Part shown: positions 6,761 through 11,754 of the stretch, piece after piece
Layout: each line of letters opens with the position of its first letter
Numbering within the stretch: position 1 is the first letter of the stretch
DNA from: Desulfobacterales bacterium
GTDB lineage: Bacteria; Desulfobacterota; Desulfobacteria; Desulfobacterales; SpSt-501
Length of the DNA stretch: 11,754 bases
Direction of reading: 5' to 3'
NCBI GenBank assembly: GCA_025454275.1
Contig: JALOOS010000019.1
Span: 1 to 11,754 of the forward strand
Notes under the pieces: generated by a model
What the model saw: only the letters and a program-made list of their open reading frames with translations
Told to the model about the DNA's origin: nothing
Databases searched by the model: none
Position numbers and translations under genes: made by a program

Positions 6761-6771
6761 AGGAGGGGCAA

Positions 6772-7629
6772 ATGGGCATTCTGATCGACACGAGACTCTG
6801 TTTTCTGGGATGCGGCAACATGGGCGAGGCCCTGGTGAGCGGCCTGGTGCAATCCGGGTCGGCGCGGCCGGAGAACATCATCTGCACCGATATCCGGGAG
6901 GAGCGCCTGCAGGAGCTGAGCTCCCGCTACGGGGTGCGCACCACCGCCAATAACATCGAGGCCGCGCATCAGTCCCAGGTCGTCATCTATGCGGTCAAGC
7001 CGCAGCTCATGGCCGAGGTGCTGAAAGAGACCGCCGGCGAGCTCGACATGTCGAAGCTCGTCATCTCCATCGCGGCCGGGGTCCCGCTGCGGGCGATCGA
7101 ATCCCTGCTGCAGAAAGAGCTGCGCCTGATCCGCGTCATGCCCAACATCGCCGCCTCGGTCAAGGAGTCCGCAACGGCGATCTCGGCCGGCAAACACGCG
7201 AAAAAGGAGGACATCGAGCTTGCCATGGCCATTTTCAACTCGGTGGGCCGGGCCGTCTTCCTGCGTGAAAACTACTTGATGGACGCCATCACGGGTCTGA
7301 GCGGCTCCGGCCCGGCCTATCTCTTCATTATTGTCGATGCCCTCGCCGATGCCGGGGTCAAGATGGGGCTATCCCGCAAGGACGCCCAGTTCCTCGCCGC
7401 CCAGACCGTCCTGGGCGCCGCCAAGATGCTCATGGAGACCGGCGAGCACCCCGGCCAATTGAAAGACCGCGTCACCTCGCCCGGCGGCACGGCCATCGCC
7501 GGCATCCACACCCTGGAGAAGGGCGGGCTGCGCACCACCCTCATCAACGCCGTCGAGGCCGCCACCCAGCGCTCCAAGGAGCTCGGCGAGATGATGATCA
7601 AGTACTTCGCCGAATCGAACAACCATTAG
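6772..7629 (+). CDS. proC: Pyrroline-5-carboxylate reductase
   Basis: Catalyses the last step of proline synthesis, the NAD(P)H-dependent reduction of 1-pyrroline-5-carboxylate to L-proline, in the cytoplasm. Its 285 residues fall in the family's usual 260-290 range. Seen: N-terminal Rossmann motif FLGCGNMGEAL (11-21), VKPQ (75-78), RVMPNIAASV (121-130), the substrate and dimer-domain signature DAITGLSGSGPAYLF (171-185) and the C-terminal VTSPGGTAIAGI (234-245). ATG 6772 has an excellent AGGAGG ribosome site 5 bases upstream. It is transcribed divergently from the GntR-controlled operon and has its own promoter. No other proline gene (proA, proB) is in the window, so its position next to an amine/imino-acid-dehydrogenase-like pair may be chance or may reflect handling of pyrroline or proline intermediates. 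Nothing looks truncated. Confidence 0.97.
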   Translation: MGILIDTRLCFLGCGNMGEALVSGLVQSGSARPENIICTDIREERLQELSSRYGVRTTANNIEAAHQSQVVIYAVKPQLMAEVLKETAGELDMSKLVISIAAGVPLRAIESLLQKELRLIRVMPNIAASVKESATAISAGKHAKKEDIELAMAIFNSVGRAVFLRENYLMDAITGLSGSGPAYLFIIVDALADAGVKMGLSRKDAQFLAAQTVLGAAKMLMETGEHPGQLKDRVTSPGGTAIAGIHTLEKGGLRTTLINAVEAATQRSKELGEMMIKYFAESNNH

Positions 7630-7738
7630 AAGCCGCCGGTCCTGACGCTCTCGGCATCCGATGGCATGCCTCCGGATTGATATGTAAAATAAAGAAAGAT
7701 AGGAGGGAAGGATCGGAAGGCCTTCATGAAAACGCTGC

Positions 7739-7767
7739 AACGCCGCGGGAAAATCACCTGCGGCGTT
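7739..7767. terminator. Strong hairpin between convergent proC and GNAT genes
   Basis: AACGCCGCGGG (7739-7749), loop AAAATCA and CCTGCGGCGTT (7757-7767) form an 11-bp stem with one G-T wobble. It lies between converging genes and overlaps the acetyltransferase stop codon (7766-7768), as expected for a two-way terminator. It has no clear T-run on either side, so a factor-independent stop is probable but not typical. Confidence 0.6.
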
Positions 7768-8254
7768 AGGACCCAGGCGCTTTGCGTGTCAGCCTGAAAT
7801 CGTAGATCCCCGGGGAAGACCCCTCGATCAGGGTTGCGCCGACCGTTTTCGCGTAATACTCCGCCGGGCCCACCCCGCCGATGATGGCGTAGGCGTAGCC
7901 GTTATTCCGCATCGCGTTCAGGCACAACAGCAGCAGCGCCAGCCCAACGCCCCTGCCCCTTGCATTTTCGGCGACACCGGTCGGGCCGAAGAAATTTCTC
8001 CTGGTGCAGTCGTAGCAGGCAAACCCGATCAGCGCGTCTTTTTCCAGTGCGATATAGCAGGAGGGTGGGTTTGCGGCGAAGGCTGTTTCAGATTCCAATG
8101 CCCAGGCGCTGCTGAAAGTGCTGCCCACCCACTGCAACAGAATGGATTTCTCCCATGAATTCGGGCGGCGGGTCTCGATTCCGACCCCTTTGGTCCTGCA
8201 AAGCGGTTCATCCAGGTCGGGCAGGTCATAGAGTTTGACTAGCATGTCCGGCAT
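7766..8254 (-). CDS. GNAT-family N-acetyltransferase
   Basis: A 162-residue protein of the Gcn5-related acetyltransferase fold, which transfers acetyl from acetyl-CoA to an amine. Seen: an acceptor-side strand ending in CYIALEKDALIGFACYD (66-82), then motif A, GPTGVAENARGRGVGLALL (90-108), whose RGRGVG loop (99-104) binds the CoA pyrophosphate. A motif-B-like segment AYAIIGGVGPAEYYAKTVGA (121-140) follows, with tyrosines 133/134 in the place where a general acid is often found. ATG 8254 is preceded by AGGGGG at good spacing; Met4 (8245) is a possible internal start. It stands alone and converges on proC. A promoter candidate lies at 8405-8433. The substrate cannot be predicted. Confidence 0.88.
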   Translation of the reverse strand: MPDMLVKLYDLPDLDEPLCRTKGVGIETRRPNSWEKSILLQWVGSTFSSAWALESETAFAANPPSCYIALEKDALIGFACYDCTRRNFFGPTGVAENARGRGVGLALLLLCLNAMRNNGYAYAIIGGVGPAEYYAKTVGATLIEGSSPGIYDFRLTRKAPGS

Positions 8255-8404
8255 GACGCGGTGCCCCCTGGAGCCGACACAACGTGGTGAAATGCACCTT
8301 ATACGTGCATGGGGTTGGCCGCCCGTTCCCAGGTCATGGCGCGTTGATGGGGCGAGTGGCCCGGTTGCGGTAGGATGCGCAGCGTGTCATATGTCTTGCC
8401 GAGT

Positions 8405-8433
8405 AATCTACCATTTCAGGGTAGCGGCGTCAA
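8405..8433 (-). promoter_or_regulatory. Candidate promoter of the GNAT gene
   Basis: On the minus strand, TTGACG (8433-8428), a 17-base spacer and TAGATT (8410-8405) fit a sigma70-type promoter. It would give a leader of about 145 bases. It overlaps two inverted repeats: CTACC-N7-GGTAG (8408-8424) and GTCAA-N5-TTGAC (8429-8443). Confidence 0.5.
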
Positions 8434-8613
8434 TTCAGTTGACAATTCATGCGCGCAGGCCCGTCGATCCTACAGGATGGATCTTGCAATGATTCTTGCA
8501 GCCCCGAACCCTTGCTGCATCGACATGGGAATTTTCAAGCCTTCGTCGCAAATGCGCTTGGAATAGTCTCGCGGTGCGGTCCGCTTCTTTCCGGCAACAC
8601 CCGCTGCTGTCGT

Positions 8614-8642
8614 TTGCCACCCGGCTCAGGGGATGTTATAGT
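8614..8642 (+). promoter_or_regulatory. Promoter of the thioredoxin-like gene
   Basis: TTGCCA (8614-8619), a 17-base spacer and TATAGT (8637-8642) each match the sigma70 consensus at five of six positions. The start would be near 8649, giving a leader of about 70 bases before ATG 8719. Confidence 0.65.
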
Positions 8643-8718
8643 TGATGACTTTGTATAACTGTTTAAGAGCTCATCCTATTGAACCTATGCAATTTTTCAT
8701 TACCCAGAGGCGTGACGA

Positions 8719-9144
8719 ATGAAGACCTGGGGGGTGCTGGTGCTCCTGCTGGTCCTGTCGGCCGGCGGGGCCGCAAGCGGCCTTGCCGCAGCCGACAAGA
8801 TCGAATGGCATTCGTATGAGGCCGGTATGGCGCGCAGCAAGGCGGAGACGAAGAAGGTCTTTCTCCACTTCTACGCCGACTGGTGCACTTTCTGCGTCGA
8901 GATGGATCGCAAGACCTTCAAGGACCCGGCCGTGATTGCGACCCTCAACCGCAGCTTCATACCGATTCGGGTCGATTCCGACCGCAACAAGGAGATCGCC
9001 GCCCTCTTTCGGGTCAAGGGGCTGCCGGACTCCTGGTTCATGGACGAGGCCGGTGCTCCTATCGGCCATCGGCCGGGGTTCATCCCTCCGGAGCAATTTC
9101 TGGCCTTGTTGAAAGTGATCATGGCCGGATCGAACGCAAAGTAA
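8719..9144 (+). CDS. Exported thioredoxin-fold protein
   Basis: A 141-residue thioredoxin-like protein predicted to act in the periplasm. Residues 1-25 form a signal peptide: a short charged start (MK), a hydrophobic core GVLVLLLVLSAGGAASGL, and a likely cleavage after AAA before DKIEW. The mature part holds the redox motif WCTFC (C56 and C59), preceded by VFLHFYAD, and the cis-proline loop VKGLPDSWF (P103). The extra block KTFKDPAVIATLNRSFIPIRVD after the active site is typical of the thioredoxin_7 / DsbD-C-terminal-like group rather than classic TrxA. The likely role is thiol-disulfide exchange or reduction of envelope proteins, such as cytochrome or metalloprotein maturation; partners are not in the window. 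The ribosome site is weak (GAGGCG), but ATG 8719 begins a complete signal peptide. Confidence 0.88.
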   Translation: MKTWGVLVLLLVLSAGGAASGLAAADKIEWHSYEAGMARSKAETKKVFLHFYADWCTFCVEMDRKTFKDPAVIATLNRSFIPIRVDSDRNKEIAALFRVKGLPDSWFMDEAGAPIGHRPGFIPPEQFLALLKVIMAGSNAK

Positions 9145-9168
9145 AGGCCGGGAGAACGGACGGACTCT

Positions 9169-9441
9169 CTATAGCGATGGCCGGCGCAGGTTCCGGGAAA
9201 TTCGCCGGCGGAAGATGCGGACCAGGGTGGTCAGAATGAGCCCGGCGCTCGTGATCACGAGCAGGCGGGGCACCCAGGCGTAATCGCGATAGGCCTCCTC
9301 CCGGGCGACGGAGAGGCCGATCAGGCCGAAGAGCAGAATCGCGCTCAAGGCCGCAAAGGCCAAGGCGGCCCCGACCGCGGGATGCAGCCGGTAGATGAGG
9401 GACTTGCGCGAAGGCGTCAGCTGGCTGGTGGAAGGCGGCAT
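9169..9441 (-). CDS. Small two-helix membrane protein of unknown function
   Basis: I do not recognise this 90-residue protein. Two hydrophobic helices are visible, about residues 22-45 (VGAALAFAALSAILLFGLIGL) and 57-75 (VPRLLVITSAGLILTTLV), joined by a short polar loop with several charged residues (REEAYRDY). Basic residues flank both ends (SRKSLIYR at the start, RIFRRRISRNLRR at the end), which predicts a hairpin with both termini in the cytoplasm. This ordered topology is the main reason to believe the frame is real. It converges on the thioredoxin-like gene with 24 bases between them, and it is divergent from the ChaN-like gene with about 40 bases between starts. The ribosome site before ATG 9441 is poor, so the start is uncertain. 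Confidence 0.55.
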   Translation of the reverse strand: MPPSTSQLTPSRKSLIYRLHPAVGAALAFAALSAILLFGLIGLSVAREEAYRDYAWVPRLLVITSAGLILTTLVRIFRRRISRNLRRPSL

Positions 9442-9480
9442 CGTTCAACCTATCTGAAGAGTATCGTGGTGGTGTCCGGA

Positions 9481-10380
9481 ATGCAAGCCATCGGCGCCCG
9501 CAGCGCCTCGGTGCACTGCCGCGGCAGAGCGATCATCCTGGTGCTGCTGCTGATCGCGGCCGTCGGGTCGGCCGCAGGATGTGCCATGCCCGTACGTACC
9601 GACACGCCGCCGGAAACTCCCCCTCCCGGAACCATCGTCGACGGCCGCACGGGGGCGGCGGTCGGTTTCGAGGCCATGCTCCGCGATGCGCGCTCCGCCC
9701 GGGTCCTCTTCATCGGCGAGCAGCACACCTCCGCCGCCCACCATGCCGTTCAGCTGAAGGTGATCGAGGCGCTCCACCGCGACGGGGCCTCGATCGCGCT
9801 CGGCCTGGAGATGTTCGACCGCTCCTACCAGCCGGTGCTCGCCCTTTGGTCGGCCGGCGGACTCGGCGAGGAGGACTTTTTGCGCCGCACGCACTGGTAT
9901 GCGAACTGGCGCTTCGACTACGGGCTCTATCGCGATATCCTCGACTTCGCCCGCCGTGAACGCATCCCTGTATTCGGACTGAACCTGCCCTTTCACCTGC
10001 CGTCCAAGATCCGGGTGGGCGGCATCGAGCACATCCCGGAGCACGAAAAGCAATTTCTGCCGGGCGAGATCGACACCGGAAATGCCGCCCACCGCGAGTA
10101 TGCCGAAAAAATATTCGCCCAGCACGGGTTCAAGAACACCCGCTTCGAGGATTTCTACCTGGCGCAGTGCGTCTGGGACGAGGCCATGGCGGAGGCGGCT
10201 GCGGCCGTAAGCGCCGATCTTCTGGTCATCCTGGCCGGAAACGGCCACATCCAATACCGGTATGGAATACCCGAGCGACTTCACCGGCGCAGCGGTCTGC
10301 CCTACCGGACCCTCTACCTTTCCACGGCCGGAGCCCCCATTGACCCGGCCATCGCCGACTTCATCTGGGTGACGGATTGA
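9481..10380 (+). CDS. ChaN-like (haem-binding uptake / DUF399) lipoprotein
   Basis: A 299-residue ChaN-family protein. ChaN of Campylobacter is an iron-regulated lipoprotein reported to bind heme. Seen: N-terminal RGRAIILVLLLIAAVGSAAGC, a hydrophobic export signal ending in a lipobox-like AAGC with lipidation at Cys34. The family core follows: VLFIGEQHTSAAHH (76-88) with several histidines, GLEMFDRSYQPVL (108-120), and LAGNGHIQYRYGIPERL (251-267). The mature protein begins with a Pro/Thr-rich linker before the domain. The start is uncertain: ATG 9481 lacks a good ribosome site, while GTG 9469 (four residues longer) lies 7 bases after GAAGAG. It is likely anchored to the membrane, facing the periplasm. 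No iron- or heme-transport genes are adjacent, so the ligand is inferred from family only. Transcription probably starts in the short gap shared with the divergent membrane-protein gene. Confidence 0.87.
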   Translation: MQAIGARSASVHCRGRAIILVLLLIAAVGSAAGCAMPVRTDTPPETPPPGTIVDGRTGAAVGFEAMLRDARSARVLFIGEQHTSAAHHAVQLKVIEALHRDGASIALGLEMFDRSYQPVLALWSAGGLGEEDFLRRTHWYANWRFDYGLYRDILDFARRERIPVFGLNLPFHLPSKIRVGGIEHIPEHEKQFLPGEIDTGNAAHREYAEKIFAQHGFKNTRFEDFYLAQCVWDEAMAEAAAAVSADLLVILAGNGHIQYRYGIPERLHRRSGLPYRTLYLSTAGAPIDPAIADFIWVTD

Positions 10381-10560
10381 GACGGGCCCCTTCCATGGAG
10401 AGGGACGTGATTTCTTTTTTATAATTATTCCAATATAATAAGGCGAAATCCGCCAGCTCCATCCGAACAGGGGCCGGTATCACCACCCGCAGGGTCTTCC
10501 GGCCGCTCCCGCCGCCCACCTCCCGCCTTATCGGCCGGTTCCTTTTAGAATTTGCTGTAA
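10381..10560. other. Non-coding stretch after the ChaN-like gene
   Basis: No gene is seen here. It contains an AT-rich patch (about 10408-10440, with a run of T), a small GGCG/CGCC hairpin (10442-10454), and an inverted repeat CCGGCCG (10499-10505) / CGGCCGG (10532-10538) followed by TTCCTTTT. The last could contribute to termination, but its 26-base loop makes that weak. The region leads into the nrdD control region. Confidence 0.5.
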
Positions 10561-10607
10561 TCACTATATGTTGAATGATTTTCTTGACAGCCTCCCAGAT
10601 ATTGTGT
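10561..10607 (+). promoter_or_regulatory. Pair of NrdR-box-like operators in front of nrdD
   Basis: TCACTATATGTTGAAT (10561-10576) and CTCCCAGATATTGTGT (10592-10607) match the published NrdR box acaCwAtATaTwGtgt at about 12 and 11 of 16 positions. The first keeps the core CwAtAT-TwG; the second has a perfect right half. Their starts are 31 bases apart, the three-turn spacing known for NrdR box pairs. They bracket the -35 element, so NrdR binding should repress nrdD when dNTP or ATP levels signal sufficiency. Confidence 0.72.
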
Positions 10608-10612
10608 ATAAA
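10584..10612 (+). promoter_or_regulatory. Promoter of nrdD
   Basis: A perfect -35 TTGACA (10584-10589), a 17-base spacer and TATAAA (10607-10612) make this the strongest promoter in the window. The start is expected near 10619, giving a leader of about 155 bases. Confidence 0.82.
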
Positions 10613-10774
10613 TAGCTTGTATCACCAAAACGGCCCTCGTCCGAACACCCTCGCCCGACATACGACCGATACCAACGAAAGGACCCTTCCGACATAGGCA
10701 AGGTCAATCCGGTGCTGCCGGGCGCGAGGTGGAACTCACCATGCTGAACTCATCAAGCTCCAGGAGACGGTCGC
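10613..10774 (+). other. nrdD leader region with a possible short upstream ORF
   Basis: The leader is long for a simple gene. It holds a small GGTG-GAACT-CACC hairpin (about 10730-10742) and a 16-codon open frame, ATG 10741 to TGA 10789-10791, preceded by GAGGTG at good spacing. That frame overlaps the nrdD start in the +1 frame and reads MLNSSSSRRRSRVRID. I see no known riboswitch pattern. Confidence 0.35.
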
Positions 10775-11754
10775 GTGTTCGAATCGATTGAAAAACGGGA
10801 TGGGAGAGTCGTCGAGTTCGATTCATCCAAGATCACCGCGGCGATCGCCAAGGCCGGGGAGGCCACAGGCGAGTTCACCGAACGGGAGGCGAAGAAGCTC
10901 ACCCTGCGGGTGCTGACCCTGGCCCACGAGCTGCGGCTGGGGCCGGTCCCCAAGGTGGAAGAGATCCAGGACATCGTCGAGCGGGTCCTGCTCGACTCCC
11001 CCTTCTACAAGACCGCCAAGGCCTACATCCTCTACCGCGAGCAGCACGCCCAGATCCGCAAGATCACGACCCGGGCCAACGTCGACCTCGTCAACCACTA
11101 TATCGAGAAGCTCGACTGGAAGATCCGTGAAAACAGCAACATGAGCTACTCCCTGCAGGGGCTCAACAACTATATCTCCTCCGAGGTGACCTCCGAGTAC
11201 TGGCTCAATTCGATCTATCCGCCCGAGATCCGGCAGGCGCACACCGAGGGGGATCTGCACATCCACGATTTGAACCTGCTCTCGGTCTACTGCGTGGGGT
11301 GGGACCTCATGGACCTGCTGCGCCAGGGGTTCAAGGGGGTGGAGGGCAAGGTGGAAAGCTCGCCCCCCATGCACCTGCGCAGCGCCCTGGGGCAGATCGT
11401 CAATTTCTTCTACACCCTCCAGGGCGAAGCCGCCGGGGCCCAGGCCATCTCCAACTTCGACACCCTCCTCGCCCCCTTCGTGCGCACCGACCGGCTGGCG
11501 TACAAGGAGGTCAAACAGGCCCTGCAGGAGTTCATCTTCAACATCAACATCCCCACGCGGGTAGGATTTCAAACGCCTTTTACAAATATCACACTCGACC
11601 TCACGGTGCCGGCCACCCTACGGGACCACCCGGTGGTGGTGGGCGGACGCGAGCACGCCGAGACCTATGCCGCGTTCCAGCCGGAAATGGACGCCATCAA
11701 CCGGGCCTTCGCCGAGGTCATGATGGAGGGCGACGCCAAGGGGCGGGTCTTCAC
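10775..11754 (+). CDS. nrdD: Anaerobic (class III) ribonucleoside-triphosphate reductase, N-terminal part
   Basis: The first 326 codons of NrdD, cut by the window end; the full family protein is about 700 residues. NrdD reduces ribonucleoside triphosphates to deoxy forms without oxygen, using a glycyl radical installed by NrdG. Seen: an N-terminal ATP-cone regulatory domain, about residues 1-95 (VFESIEKRDGRVVEFDSSKI through TAKAYILYREQ), then the catalytic start with SLQGLNNYISSE, AHTEGDLHIHDL, NFFYTLQGEAAGAQAISNF and NIPTRVGFQTPFTNIT, all hallmark NrdD segments. The glycyl-radical and zinc-site regions at the C-terminus lie outside the window. The start is GTG 10775, seven bases after AGGAGA (10762-10767), and it yields a complete ATP cone. 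The gene has its own strong promoter with NrdR-type operators. Identity is secure. Whether nrdG follows cannot be seen. Confidence 0.96.
   Translation, partial: MFESIEKRDGRVVEFDSSKITAAIAKAGEATGEFTEREAKKLTLRVLTLAHELRLGPVPKVEEIQDIVERVLLDSPFYKTAKAYILYREQHAQIRKITTRANVDLVNHYIEKLDWKIRENSNMSYSLQGLNNYISSEVTSEYWLNSIYPPEIRQAHTEGDLHIHDLNLLSVYCVGWDLMDLLRQGFKGVEGKVESSPPMHLRSALGQIVNFFYTLQGEAAGAQAISNFDTLLAPFVRTDRLAYKEVKQALQEFIFNINIPTRVGFQTPFTNITLDLTVPATLRDHPVVVGGREHAETYAAFQPEMDAINRAFAEVMMEGDAKGRVF

Larger units (their letters stand above)
8255..8718. other. 464-base non-coding stretch between divergent genes
   Basis: No convincing gene was found here on either strand; the short open frames lack ribosome sites and family features. 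It holds a promoter for the acetyltransferase on the minus strand, two small inverted repeats at 8408-8443, and a promoter for the thioredoxin-like gene on the plus strand. About 170 bases between the two promoters (8444-8613) have no feature I can name. Confidence 0.6.

Noticed and set aside
7726..7797. 23-codon open frame downstream of proC
   Set aside because: It runs through the hairpin between convergent genes, its nearest AGGAGG is about 20 bases away, and the peptide shows no feature.
8235..8658. Several 63-85 codon open frames in the 8255-8718 gap
   Set aside because: No ribosome sites, overlapping one another in different frames, low-likelihood compositions, and crossed by promoters of the neighbouring genes.
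10361..10564. 67-codon open frame on the minus strand
   Set aside because: Overlaps the end of the ChaN-like gene and the AT-rich control region; no ribosome site and no recognisable protein features.
10613..10774. Riboswitch (for example cobalamin) in the nrdD leader
   Set aside because: I looked for conserved boxes and a multi-stem architecture and saw none. Cobalamin control would also be expected for class II rather than class III reductase.
10823..11572. 249-codon open frame on the minus strand opposite nrdD
   Set aside because: Antisense shadow of nrdD, which has strong family motifs and a good start.

Overview
The window reads as chromosomal DNA of a GC-rich anaerobic bacterium. A tungsten-type aldehyde:ferredoxin oxidoreductase (AOR) and an oxygen-sensitive class III ribonucleotide reductase (NrdD) both point to anaerobic life. 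The gene style (AOR with a ThiS/MoaD partner, iron-sulfur-rich flavoproteins, sigma70-like promoters) resembles Desulfobacterota (former Deltaproteobacteria), but that placement is inference. No rRNA, tRNA, CRISPR array, transposase or phage gene was seen.

Layout. Positions 83-6589 (minus strand) hold a compact five-gene unit. In transcription order it encodes a FadR-type GntR regulator, a 691-residue iron-sulfur/FAD/NAD(P) electron-transfer protein built like fused HcnA+HcnB (sarcosine/opine/proline dehydrogenase alpha type), a DAO-family FAD oxidoreductase (the matching catalytic-type subunit), a 714-residue AOR-family tungstoenzyme and a 64-residue ThiS/MoaD-like protein ending in Gly-Gly. 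Three of the four junctions are overlapping or nearly so. The fourth, between the DAO gene and the AOR gene, is a 157-base gap filled by a degenerate 7-base repeat arranged as a long inverted repeat. Upstream of the regulator gene is a good promoter (TTGACA-N17-TAGAAA) whose start site lies in a perfect FadR-class operator (AATGGT-CTA-ACCATT), so the operon looks autoregulated by a small-molecule-responsive repressor.

Divergent from it, 6772-7629 (+) is proC (pyrroline-5-carboxylate reductase), with its own promoter and a perfect hairpin at the predicted 5' end of its mRNA. It converges on a GNAT acetyltransferase gene (7766-8254, minus) across a strong hairpin. After a 464-base non-coding stretch with two opposed promoters come a secreted thioredoxin-fold protein (8719-9144, +), a small two-helix membrane protein (9169-9441, minus) and a ChaN-like lipoprotein (9481-10380, +). 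The right edge holds the first 326 codons of nrdD (from 10775, GTG start), preceded by a near-consensus promoter carrying two NrdR-box-like sites exactly 31 bp apart.

How the genes may work together (inference): the two flavoproteins look like an amine, N-methyl or imino acid dehydrogenase complex. Co-transcription with an aldehyde-oxidising tungstoenzyme suggests oxidation of an amine substrate to an aldehyde, and then of the aldehyde to an acid, with electrons passing through the many Fe-S centres. An alternative is that the flavoproteins simply act as the electron-transfer partner of the AOR. The substrate cannot be read from sequence. The rest of the window is housekeeping: proline synthesis, envelope thiol and metal/heme-related functions, and anaerobic dNTP synthesis.
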